Shown here: positions 34,463 to 45,773 of the stretch, one piece after another
How positions within the stretch are numbered: position 1 is the stretch's first letter
Layout of the letters: every line of letters begins with the position of its first letter
Origin: Ancylostoma caninum
Lineage: Eukaryota > Nematoda > Chromadorea > Rhabditida > Ancylostomatidae
Length of the DNA: 64,000 bases
Reading direction: 5' to 3'
Assembly (NCBI GenBank): GCA_037903475.1
Contig: JBAJFG010000347.1
Coordinates: forward strand, 1,488,001 to 1,552,000
Program-made: the position numbers and the translations under genes
Notes under the pieces: model-generated
What the model was told of the DNA's origin: nothing
Seen by the model: the letters and a program-made list of their open reading frames with translations, nothing else
Databases searched by the model: none

Positions 34463-36788
34463 ATTCTAAACCAGCAGCTCGAGAGGTTTTAATCCAATTG
34501 AAAACAGTTTGAAAACGTCTGAATTCGTCCATTCCCAATGATTCCGACGGTTTCCGGCTGATCTTAACGACAAGAATCAGAAGCTTTATTGTGTTTAGGT
34601 TCAGATGGTTTATATGGTTTATTTATTTAGGTTTATATGGCGCACCTTGAGTGCATTTAGTAAATAAATAAACAAATAAATAAATACTAAATAAATATGT
34701 GTTGCTACTTCTTGCATTAATTACACCTAAAGAAAAACATAAGGGAAAAAAAGAAAAACAAACGTTCGTTGGTGCTATCACATTTTTCTTGTATCGGTTC
34801 TCTGGTGATCTCAGCAGTACCTTTCTTCCAATGTTGGATAACTCTATAATTCTAGATGATTAAGTAGATTTGTCCATATACTGACGTTGCTACACACATA
34901 CGCTTTGTATATATTTCTGTGTTTACATTGGCGTTCAATATAATTATGTGCGTTGTGCGTACAAAGCACTCGTAAAACCTTTATAGTGGAGGTAAGGTAG
35001 TCCTGATAAATCACTAAATTATAGCAAAATCCATCTCTAACTTTAGGTAAAAGGAGGGTGCCAACACTGGACATCGAAATTTACAGAAATGGGAACTTCA
35101 AAATTCTATTAAATTTCAGCCACGGTTCCATTACAGCTTCACACTTGAAACTTTTTGAAAGCATTGGGAAAAGTGTATTTATGTAAATGTATTGAGGAAT
35201 CTTCATGTTTGACCAGCCATTGTACCTATTTACAGCGCGTATCGAGCATCACTAGTGCCGTAGAATCTGCGTCGTTCCCGTCAAAAAGATGACTTCCTGT
35301 GGATAGACTGTTCGACAAACAGCTATTATCTCTAGGAGTGACAATTATGGGCATAAATTTGTTTTGCAGCAATTACGGAATGTTTCACCAGACGAGCCAA
35401 GCCAACTCATTTGCCCATTTGGTAAATGGCTGAAGTCGCCGTGCCATGTACTGCCTCGTAGATTGCATGTTTAACAGATAAATTGCCGTTCTCATTGCTG
35501 TTAAAATAACCCAGCAACCTCTTGTGAGAGTAGAAGGATCAATAAAAGTATGAACAACCAGAGTTCCAGAAGCTTCACATTCTAAAATGTGAAAGATCTT
35601 TACTACCCATATTATGAGCGTGCAAAGTAATCGGTACTCGCTGAAGTATAAACAGATTTACTATGTTTGGCTGGCTTATTTTCTCACTACTCTAAAGACA
35701 AGAAAATGAATGAAACAACGAGAGTAAAAAATGTTTTTTTTTCATAAAGCAAGGAAACTCAGCGTTGGAAATATCGAACTCTTTTTTTTTTCGGATTTCT
35801 CAGCTTTCGGAGGCTTCGTTCCATGTGTGTTTTCAACTTTTATGTGCACGCAAATTGGGTGCTTGGCTGTTTTTTTCTGAATAATTTACGCGGTACGACT
35901 GCTGGTGGACTTCTGGCTCCCGAAGGAGTTGTTGTCCTTTCAGTTCTGATCATAATTAACTATCTGTTCTACTTTCTAAAACACTCTACATCGTATTCAA
36001 AGCCTGAAGTGTTACTAGAGATTTCCGTAAAATATTATATGTGTTGTCCTTTCTTGTGGTTTTTCCATGAATATTCATCCAGTGAAATTAACCTAATCTC
36101 ATCCATGAATTATGCCAAAAACAGCCCCATCCACAAAGAGCTACCTTGTATTCATAAAGCATGGTTCAAATCTGCACTAGAACAGTGATCAGCTAGTATT
36201 TTGAATAGATATTTTTCCTAAAACTCATGTCTTTTTATGGACAAGTACGTAGCAGACCAAATTCTTCCGCTCTGGTTAGGGATATTCATGCATGGGTATC
36301 CTTAATAATGCCATGGATCCTTTCAAATTATTACTGCATACGTGACTGGCTTTCCTGTCCAGCTTTACAGAACAGTTTTGAATACATCAGGATGACTGCT
36401 CTTCTTCCGTGTGAACATCCACCTTCTTACTGCTTTTCCAGCTACTTCTCCCATGTGTGAATAGCTGACGACGCTTGACGCGTGTGCACTTTGTCGGAAT
36501 CCATAAATTTGCGTCGCGTCAAACACTGACTTTTCGTGGACGATCGTAAATTGCCACATGTAGCACATCAGTCAGGCTTTTCATGGGACATTATGGCCAT
36601 GAATTGCCCTCATAATTGGCTCTTTGCACTCTCCAAACCTTTGACGCTTTTCAGTGGGCGTCAACGTTGCGATTTTGCAGACCAATTAACTGGTGAAAGG
36701 ATTCTGGCGTTCAAGACCCTGGATATTCATCAGCAGCTATATTTTTAAGTTTCTTCTTGAATTTTGATGCGATCAGCACGAAATATTG
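34463..36788. other. Intergenic DNA with (TTTA)n repeat
   Basis: No gene recognised. Around 34610-34700 is a TTTATTTA/AAATAAAT-rich segment flanking GCGCACCTTGAGTGC, the inverted relative of the repeat near 21950. A 121-codon frame at 35823-36188 has a hydrophobic stretch but no recognisable family and no supporting splice structure. Confidence 0.4.
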
Positions 36789-37632
36789 TCTGTATATATA
36801 AAAGTCAAAGTTTGTATGTATGTGTGTGTGTATGTATGTAATGAATAGAAATCACGGAGAGTGAACCGATCGGGACCAAATTTTGCATGTAGGTTCTTTG
36901 GGGGCCGACGGAGGTCATAGGCTACTTTGCACCTGGGATTATTGATTGATTTATCGATTATATCGATTTTATTGATTTTTCGTTATTTTTGCTCAAGGGT
37001 CGGTGGGAACATGTCTTCTGGGGTTCCTCAATACGCAGAATACGAATATGATAACCATTTTGTACGAAATATTGATTTATTGATTTTATCGATTTTTCCC
37101 ATTTTCGCTCGGGGGCGGACAAAGACATATCTTCTGCGGTTTCTCAATACGCTGAACACGAATATGACAACCATTTCGCATGAAATATCGATTTATCGAT
37201 TTTATTGATTTTCGGCTCTTTTGCCCAATGGAGCGGTGAGGAGATGTCTCCTGGGGTTTCTCAATACGCTGAACACGAATATGCCAACCATTTCGCATGA
37301 GATATCGATTTATCGATTTTATTGATTTTTGGCTCTTCCGCCCAATGAGGCGGTGAAGACATCTCTCCTGGGGTTCCTCGATAAGCTGAGTATGAATATG
37401 ACAACTAATTTGTAGGAATACATCGATTCAATGTCACCGGAATAGCTTTGCTAACTTTTCGCCCAAAGTCGATGGGAAAGGGCCACCTGAGCTTCGTTAA
37501 CATGCTGATCACCAAATTGGAGATCAGCATTTTGGAGATTTCAATGAATTTATTGGTGATAGTAATTGGCCTCAGCAGTGTGATGTAGCCAAGGTAGTAA
37601 AACACCCGAGCAAAGCCGGGTACTGCAGCTAG
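36789..37632 (+). mobile_element. Non-autonomous Helitron
   Basis: The right end has the Helitron signature: a short hairpin (CCCGAGCAAAGCCGGG, CCCG/CGGG arms) a few bases before a terminal CTAG, followed by T in the flank. The left end TCTGTATATATAAAAGTC with a TATG/TGTG-rich run is typical of these elements, but the preceding base is G rather than A, so the exact start is less certain. No Rep/helicase is encoded; the interior is mostly a 117-bp tandem repeat. Confidence 0.7.
36945..37440. repeat. 117-bp tandem repeat, about four copies
   Basis: The landmark CTCAATACGC (CTCGATAAGC in the last unit) recurs at 37027, 37143, 37260 and 37377, i.e. every 116-117 bp. Units carry ATCGATTTATCGATTTTATT and GAACACGAATATGACAACC blocks. 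It forms the body of the Helitron. Confidence 0.9.
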
Positions 37633-37677
37633 TTCGTTATAAAAGTTGCTTTCTTGCACAAGCAATGTATAGTGCCC

Positions 37678-38200
37678 TTAAAGGCAAGGTCCAGTCAAAA
37701 TCTCACCCACCCAGGTTCCTTGCTCTCTCGAGTTCAAACCATGTGTATAGCACGTATATCAAGTTTGAGACCTTGGTATAAACTCCATCGCAAGATACGG
37801 GGTAAAACGTCCAAGGATTACGGTAGCCATGGAAAAACGCGCTCCAACCGACAAAAGTTGCGCGAAAGCCTATTGAACAACGATGGACGCTTAGATACAT
37901 ACGCCCTGATGAACACTCCGCAAAAGCTCCCCCACCCCATCAAACGGACCACTGGTCATTTCAATACGAATTTTTTCCTACGACGTCACAACAGACAGCA
38001 GCTAGGGCGCGCCGCATAACGTCATTTGAAAGCACGGACGCCGCAAACCTGCAAACGCCGCACCGAAATTGGTCGATGGAAAGCGTTTGTTGTGAGATTT
38101 TTTCAGGGGTTTTTCTCTAGTTTTCTTCCAAGGGATCACCGTGGGCTACGAATCCAATAGAAATTCGGGAGATGGAATTTTGCCCAAACTTTGCCTTTGA
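37678..38200. mobile_element. MITE with TTAAAGGCAAGG ends, inverted copy (523 bp)
   Basis: Same family as 4050-4573 in opposite orientation. The left end is TTAAAGGCAAGGTCC; the right end ATTTTGCCCAAACTTTGCCTTTGA is more diverged, with TTGA in place of TTAA. It begins 45 bp after the Helitron end. Its internal 121-codon frame is not a conserved gene. Confidence 0.8.
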
Positions 38201-39684
38201 GGGATAGTTTTGCCGCACACTGGAAATTGGATAATTATTGAGGTTTTGTTATCTCTAACTAGCGCTGAATTTGATTGATTAAACTGAGCTGTTTCTTATT
38301 AGGTAAGAAGCTGCACAGTGAAAGTATGGCCAAGTACGTAATACGCTACAGTACCGCTAATAATTTTTGCAAAAAGGACGCGCGCGCCGCATTAATTAGT
38401 CTCAAAGCTCCTTCTTTTTGTAATTTCCTTAAAATAAGGATACCCAATTTTTTGAAGGGATGGATTCTCTTAATTACAAAGAATCGAATCATTTACAAAT
38501 TTCTCAATATTGTTCGTTGTTGGTGTCGAAATTTCGATGTTGAAAAGATTATATATGTTCAGATTGGTCATGAAGTGCACAATCTGGCTTTCCAAGAAAA
38601 ACTGTCATTGGTTTCCTTTTAAGAATGTAATGGACGAGAGATGGCTTGCGACGGTTGAACGCGTCGTGCACGTCCTTTTTGCAAAGATTAGCAGCACTAT
38701 TGTACGTAGATGTACTCAAAATTTCAAATTCGATTTCGGGTAAGACAAAAAAGTGGTTGTAAACGAAAAGGAGAGAACAAGACAAAAGAAAGAAATGTAG
38801 GAAGGGAATTTTGGATGTTCTCTATCTCTAACATTAATTCTTGGACATGGTACTAAATTACTAATTGACTTTGGTAAATTATTCGGCTTTATTCGGTTCG
38901 AACTATGGTGAAGGGCTCCACTTATAAGCACTTTGTAATACCCGCTTTTATTGTATTGAATGAGTAGACTTGCTTCTTGAGATGGAGACCGATGATATTT
39001 CGGGTGGATATCCTTGAAATCCGTTCTTGCAACTGGTTTGAACCCATGTGAGTCTGATTTACTTACTTTGCTTTCTCGAACTTCTCAGCAGCTCCTGTTC
39101 GATTATTCATTTGAAATGAACACAACTAAACGATTATTTTGAGAGCTTTTCCCTATTTCTCTATGTTTGCTTTTGCATAGTCTCCTTCCAGAAGGAAAAA
39201 TGTTCGTGATGCTTACTGACTTCTAGCTGCTACCAACTGTGCTGTTCCTCTTCGAAACCTTTTTATCTATTCGTTGGTTTTGCTGACATCTGTCCACCAC
39301 TCTATGTATGCATTTACAGCGACAGCCAGTACTCTTCATACATGGATTCCGTTAATGAATACCCAAAAGATGTTGCAGTTCGTCCCCTATCAGGTTTTGC
39401 TTTTCATGGCAGCTTTTCTCTTCATTCGAAGTTATCGTCCCACTTTGCCTAGTTTGTTGTTCAGCGAAATGACTACTGCTGACACGCCATGCAACAATGA
39501 TTTGGATTTCTGAGTCCAGAAACCTCTACAGTCTAATTGAATTACTTGGAATAAGTGGAAAAATCTTACAACAAGTTTTTTTTTACCTGGAATTAATCGC
39601 GTATCTGGGATTCCATGTGTGGAATAGTATGGGCTTGGAAGAGCTTGGGAATCAGATAGCCTGAAGAAATAGTGCCAATAATAT
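38201..39684. other. Intergenic DNA, no gene recognised
   Basis: No recognisable exon or repeat structure; several 70-115-codon frames without signatures overlap on both strands. Confidence 0.4.
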
Positions 39685-40952
39685 TAGGTGGGTGCTGAAG
39701 TTCCGGGGCAGTTGGTGGTATTTCACCGTTCAACGTCGTTTTGCTGCTTGCGTTTGCGATATCCTGCAACAATTTTCATGCATGCTGGTAAAACATCTGC
39801 TACCCATACCATCTTTGGCTCGGGTTTATGTCACAGCGTTGCTCTGTTTTGGGTGTAAAACCAATGCCATGAGCTGTGCAATAATTTGGGGAATTTCGCT
39901 TTATGAAATCAAATCTAGACGATCAACAAGAGAAGCGACCCATAGCATCAATAATGCGTTTGTGGAGAGTATGTTCTCTAAAACACCAGGTACTCGAGGG
40001 TTCCTAAGAATTCTGAGCGGGGATGAGAGCCTGGAAAATGCTTCACAAGTTGGTCAAAGATTTGGTCATCGCAAAGGCGCCAGAAAAGAGCAGGTTGAAC
40101 CAGACCTTGCGCAAACTGCGCAAGACATTATGGGGAATTGAGTTAAGAATGTCTCGTCACCTGAAGAAAATTGGTAGGAAGGGGAAGGTGAGCAGATGGA
40201 TTTTGCGTGAGTTGAGCGGAGAGCACTAACGTCCGCACTGGCAATTCTGCAGATATTCGACCTTCAGATTTCCTGATAATTCGTTTCATGGAAGAATTGT
40301 TATCGTTGATAGAGAATGGGTCAGGTACGACAATAGGAGGAGGTCATCCCAAAGTCCGGGCTCCTGCCACCCAATTAAAAAATGGCCGAACCATCACTAC
40401 CTTCTTTAAAAAAAATTTTTGACCTTTCATGGCCAGCGACGTGACTCATCTGCAATGAATTATTCTTCTAATGAATAGACAATAATCGCCCTCTAGTTTT
40501 CTTTTCCCTAAAATAATCACGGGAAGACACTTGAGCTTATGGCCGACACAGGCGGAAATGTGTGGTCTGGTCCGGCTGTGGGATAACGCACACAAGCACG
40601 TTGCAGCGTCAACCGTATAAAGAATTGGCCATTCGTGCTCCGAAATTCTATCCTAATCTATACTACTCCTTATACCTGCCTCGAAGAGACTACTCCCATT
40701 TCAACCTTCTATGTCTTTATCTCCGCTGTAAAACTTTTAATGAACAGACCCTACTGGAAAACGACGTGTGCCAATATTACAGGTGTAGGCCTGTCAAATT
40801 TTTAGCTTTTGGAGAAATCTTTTCGGTGCCATATTGGCAAGATTACGAAGATGCCAGTGCTTTTTATTTTGAACAAAATTGCTGACTTTGAATCAAGTTA
40901 TGGCGTTTCGAAAAATTACGTGCAACTGCCCCAGAACTTTTGCACGCACCTA
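39685..40952 (+). mobile_element. Decayed mariner element (1.27 kb)
   Basis: TA at both tips. The left end TTAGGTGGGTGCTGAAGTTC and inverted right end TTAGGTGCGTGCAAAAGTTC continue to a shared GGGGCAGTTG. The length suits mariner (about 1.3 kb). Forward frames retain recognisable transposase parts: HLKKIGRKGKVSRWILREL (compare HLxxIGKxxKLxxWVPHEL) near 40160-40215, a WDNAHKHVAAST-like block near 40590, and at 40700-40880 a C-terminal KTFNEQTLLENDVCQYY to YFEQNC segment. Frameshifts and stops show it is dead. Confidence 0.8.
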
Positions 40953-43890
40953 ATACATATGTAGTGATAAGCCAATACAAAACCTTCAAAATGCAAACTG
41001 CAAATTATAACGTAACTTGGGAGAAATTAGTCGACTGTTTATGGAGATCACTTCGGCCCACGCTCCCACCTCTTCCCTCCTTTCCCACCCGTACGTTCAC
41101 CTACACTTGTTAAAGGTTCATATTTATGTGTAGGTATTGTTGCCAATCCAATGTCAAGCAGTAGCTGCGTATAATCTGCCTGTATTCAGTGAAATATGAA
41201 GCGTTATTTTGATAGTATGTTGAAATTTTCATACCATCTGTATATTATATCTAATGGACATATATTTAAGGGAAGTTGTTTTTTTTTCTGCTTTTATGCT
41301 CGAGATCACCTTTAGTTTTTTTTTCACTATTTCTTTATTTTCTGCAACTTCAATTTCGGTGTTGTTTGTTGAGCTGTTTGCTTCCTGCCGTTAATTTTCC
41401 TTCTAAGAAGCACTTCATTCTATCCATTCCCTCCCTTCTCCTTCTATGAACATGAGCTGCAATTACATTCTAACGCTGTACCTGGCTTGTTTCAGAGCTG
41501 CTAGCCTATGTCTATTTGCGGCTCTCGATCAGCCCATTCCCTATCTGTGTCGCCGCCTCGTCCCGTTCGTGTTGTAATTAATCGCCCTCAATAATGTATG
41601 AGGGTACTTGGGTGTAATACGCAACAGACAATTGACAGCCGCCTGCGACGAGATGTCGCAAGGTTGGGCATTCCCAGTAAGAGCTCACCATAAGTCACGA
41701 GCCCTTTACCTTAACACTCTGTTACCCGCGCTTTGTTTTTGGCCTTGTATTCACAAGAGGAACTTCTTCCATCCTAATGGTAAATGAGTAAACAGGTTGC
41801 CCGAGGAAGTGCATTACTCAGGCAACCTTACATGGAAATCACCGACGACTTTCGGGTATGTTCGTCTGTGTGTGGGCACGCCAACGTCGTTGTTTGTTCC
41901 GTTCGAGACGCTCCTCAAGCACCTTGACGTGCGTGCTTCTTGAGTGTCTCATTAGATTTACCTACCAGGCGCTTCGCCAACATCGCCACGAATTTCCATG
42001 GCCGCCACTGAAAACATGATTTAGCTGCTGCTTTTTCAGAGAGCATCGGACGGTTTTTTGGGCTTGATGCCATTACGACTGGATTTCTCTTGATGCTAGC
42101 GGGAGCTTGAGGGGAGCTTTAGGAATTAGCAATCCTTCGACTGGAGAATTTTTATACTGGTATAGCCTGTTCCAAACGCGACAATAGTTTAGTAAACGAT
42201 AACCTGTTTTTTACTACTCGCGTTCTTTTCCTTACTGATCTCTTCCCAGCCATCGCCCCTGTTGAAGCCCTCTATGAATACCTAGTGATTTTCGCATAAA
42301 AAATATTGTTACGGTTCGCCTTGCTCATGGTCAACATCTGTGAATTCTTTAATGCATAGTAATTATCTCCTATTCTCTGTCGTTAGGCCTAATTACATGT
42401 TAGTTTTGAAGGCGAAGAAGCGCCGGCTGTAATCACACTTCTGCAAGTGTTTGGATAAAACTCTCAGTCAAGAACTGGTGTGTTCGGGAGTAACCTGAGG
42501 TTATGCTGTGTAAAGTTATTTTATTTTAATGTTTCTGTTTTAGAGTGGCATTTTCTCTCTTCTTTGCCATCGTTTGCCCCTCCTTCCTTACTCTATTTTC
42601 CTGATGTACTGGTATTTTCTGTCAATCCCCATTTGCTTCCATATCTCAGTGGTAGAGGTGTGATACGTTTCCTACTTCAGATAGATGTTTGGTGATTTTC
42701 ATGAGTTATCCTGCGTACACTCATTTCAGTAAACGAATCGTAAGCCTGTTTCTTGGTAAACCACCAGCTTTATATTTCTCAAGCAAGCATCAATAAGCTT
42801 TAGGTTTTTTCTTAAACTTTTACTCATTGCCTTAGTAGAATCATTAGCAATGCGTCCACAATTCTCATCTCGTTCATGAAAAAGAACGAAAGTTAGCAAG
42901 ATGTGATCGAAATGAAATGACTAAGAAGTGAAAAAGAAGTGAAAGAGTGGTAAAAAAGAGACTAAGTTTACCTATAACTGACTGTGTGAAGCTACAGCAA
43001 CTCATGTATGTTTCACATTAGATGAGAGCAAAAGCTGTGCTTTATCAGTTTCAGTCAAGTCAGGAGGAAGATTCCTCGTTAGCGTCTGCTCGATATGTTC
43101 ACATCAGCACATCAGCAAAAATCAAAACATTGACTTAAGACAGGTAGTTCGGATGTCGAAAGTTCGAAATTTGGGGGATATGCAGGGAAAAACAACATGC
43201 ATGACCAAGCATACGTCAGCCATGACCAATCAATCCTTCACAAATCCAGAAATTGGAAGCTCGCATAATGCCAGGATTCAGGTGCCTTGAAACTTCCGAC
43301 ACCAGAATTTTCGTTGCGTCGCATTTGCGGAGGCAAAAAGGACTTGGATTTAAGAAATCGAATTTATTTTAAGGTGGTCTACTTGTCTGTGGCTCAATGA
43401 ACAGATCTTCAACGAACTTTATCACCTTCCTAATATGACCTTCTAATTCTTCCTTCTATGACCTTCTAATTCCTTAGCACCTATATGTCATCCTCCATCC
43501 ATATCATAGCCTCTCTACAATTTCTATTTCCCTTCAGTTTTCATATTTCTCTTCGTTTCTCTTATTTTTGAGGAATTTTTCTTAATATTTCTGAAATGTG
43601 AGTTTCCATTGATGTCCAGATTCCATTTCCTCACTCTCGTTCTCCTATATGTACACATGTTTATGTTCATATTCTATGAGACAGACTCCGACTACACTAC
43701 AAAAACTAATTTCGTGGTGTAGTAATGAGATCTTTTGTGATCCCGACTACTCCAGTATCACATCCTCCCCGTGGAGCTTTCATTACATTTCCTTTGCTTT
43801 CTTGAATATGACGGCAAGCATTGAATCCTGGGAAGTTTTGGCTTCTTTCATCTGAGGCTGTTGCTATGTACATAGTGAATACAGCATGCA
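40953..43890. other. Gene-poor stretch
   Basis: No gene recognised. It includes pyrimidine-rich segments (41280-41470, 42540-42610) and a small inverted repeat near 41795-41830 (CAGGTTGCC / GGCAACCT). No coding similarity was found. Confidence 0.4.
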
Positions 43891-43894
43891 GGAA

Positions 43895-44547
43895 TTTTTA
43901 TTTATTTATTTTATTTCATTTAAGAGGGCGTAAACGAGGCGTTCTTGTGGCAAATACATTCTAAACAACTTCAGTAATAGACTCAACATATAGCACTCTC
44001 CTATATAAATACCAGTAACTGGTTATAACAACATATAACAACAACTACATGTAAGGATGAAAACAGCTGCAGGAAAGAGGATATAAAAGAAGAACCCGAG
44101 TCAGGAAGTCAGCGAGCAAGCTTTCAAGATAGTTAATATCTTGAAAGAGCAAAATAGCATGCGTATAACATCATGGCTAAGGAATCTGTTAACTCCTCGG
44201 ATAATTCTAATGGGAAAACCTTAGACCAGATTTGCGTCTTAGTAACTGGAGTCTTGAGTTTTATGCTCCCACCCCTGGTTCTGGAGGCGACCAAAGTGAA
44301 AAAATTAGAATCATTAACTCCTGTTTTTCCAGTGATCATATCTAATTCTCCTACATCTTAAACTAAGAAGGGTATACTGCTTTCTCCGTTCTTCCCCATT
44401 TGGAATTTCTCGGTAGGTAAGCTTACTGCTACGCATCGCAAGTTTCCGTGTAAAGTTATTTTGGATACTCTCCAATAAATTTATATCTTTCTTTTTATAA
44501 GGAGAGAAAACAGTAGTGTTAAACTCAACAATAGGACGTACGTACAT
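43895..44547 (-). mobile_element. 5'-truncated CR1-like non-LTR retrotransposon
   Basis: Two minus-strand frames give the C-terminal part of a CR1/jockey-type reverse transcriptase: YVRPIVEFNTTVFSPYKKKD followed by LLESIQNNFTRKL (44547-44314), then after a frame change SRTRGGSIKLKTPVTKTQ (near 44280-44220). The catalytic reverse transcriptase core is absent. At the 3' side the minus strand runs into an AAATAAATAAATAAA tail near 43895-43920, as in CR1-type tails. Inactive. Confidence 0.75.
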
Positions 44548-45740
44548 ATGTTTTATATGTCGTAGTGAGTGTATGTTAATGTTATTTCAATGTTATGTAC
44601 GGAAATATTCTATTTTCGAGGAGACATCATAATCTAACCATTCACAGAGAAATCGGATACCATTTCGAAAAGTTCATTGGTTTTTCTTTCGTTCTTTAGC
44701 GGAATCCTCTCATCAGCAAGAGAAAAAAAACGAATATGAAATCCCGCTGGGAATCTGCCACGTTTTAATGAAAACCCATCATTGACGGATGGACTACACA
44801 GATGTTGTTTTGCCTTTCTGCATGAAAATCCGATTGAGTGTTGCATTTTCGTAATGAAAGTTAAATGCAGAGTTTGGGTGTGCCATTGTACGGGGCTTAG
44901 TGAGGCTTAGCCATAATTTGTTGTCAAGGCTACATGTAATGATATGTAGCTATTTTTTAATATCGTTTTTCTACTTGCTACTTTTTGTTTGGTTCACAAT
45001 TACTCTACTGCTTATTGTTTATTGTTCACATGAGACATCTCATGCTATCAGTGTAAAGACACACAGTTACATTTACAAATGTGTACAAGTACATATTTGC
45101 CTAGGAAGTAATCATCGCTTCATACACTTGTCAAAAATTCTAGTGATTGATCAAATAGTATCAGGAATTGCCTTCAGTCTGCTTGGTGCTGAATAATTGG
45201 AGCCTGCTCTATTAATGAATAAATATGATCTGCCCTTAGTTTAAGTTTTAGGGAGGTATAGTTTCATTTCTGTTTTTGGTTACCATTCTTGGAACTCTCA
45301 TCCCAATGATTTTTATCATACAGAGCAGTCGTTTTTCCCAATGTTTGGGATTCCTTGAAGGGAAAGAATGGAACTCAAAAAAAGATACTTCATCAGAACT
45401 TCAAGAACACCGGAATGGGTGATTTACCTGAGAACTCATTTTCAAAAGAGACCGAGTGACTGAACCATTCGAATATCTCAATGTTTGGTGAAGCCTATAT
45501 CATGAAAATCGATTTTCCCACTCTGTCGTGACAAAGGGTGAATGTTTCGAACATCAATTTATAGAGAACACAAAGATGTAATGAAACGCATGCAATGAAA
45601 AGAAGTCTATAGCGGATTTTTTTCTGTTTTCCTCCAAGCTTTCCACATTCCTTGTTTCCTATAATGGCACTCTGCTCCGTCTTCTGCTTTTTCGATCGTT
45701 TTCTGTTCGTTACTCCTGTATACTATAGCTTCCCAGGTTC
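44548..45740. other. Upstream region of the NPP-like gene
   Basis: No gene recognised. This 1.2 kb directly precedes the NPP-like gene and would contain its promoter; no convincing TATA box was picked out. Confidence 0.35.
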
Positions 45741-45773
45741 AGATTCTGGAATGTTGGATGAGCTCGGAAGGCG
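45735..45773 (+). promoter_or_regulatory. Candidate trans-splice acceptor and 5' UTR
   Basis: CAGGTTCAG ends at 45742, 31 bases before the ATG at 45774, with no upstream exon. As with the EGF/PPxY gene, this is consistent with spliced-leader addition. Confidence 0.45.

Noticed and set aside
35823..36188. 121-codon plus-strand frame with hydrophobic stretch
   Set aside because: No recognisable domain, no plausible splice partners, AT-rich composition.
37654..38019. 121-codon plus-strand open frame
   Set aside because: It lies within the inverted MITE copy, starts outside the element, and shows no conserved protein.
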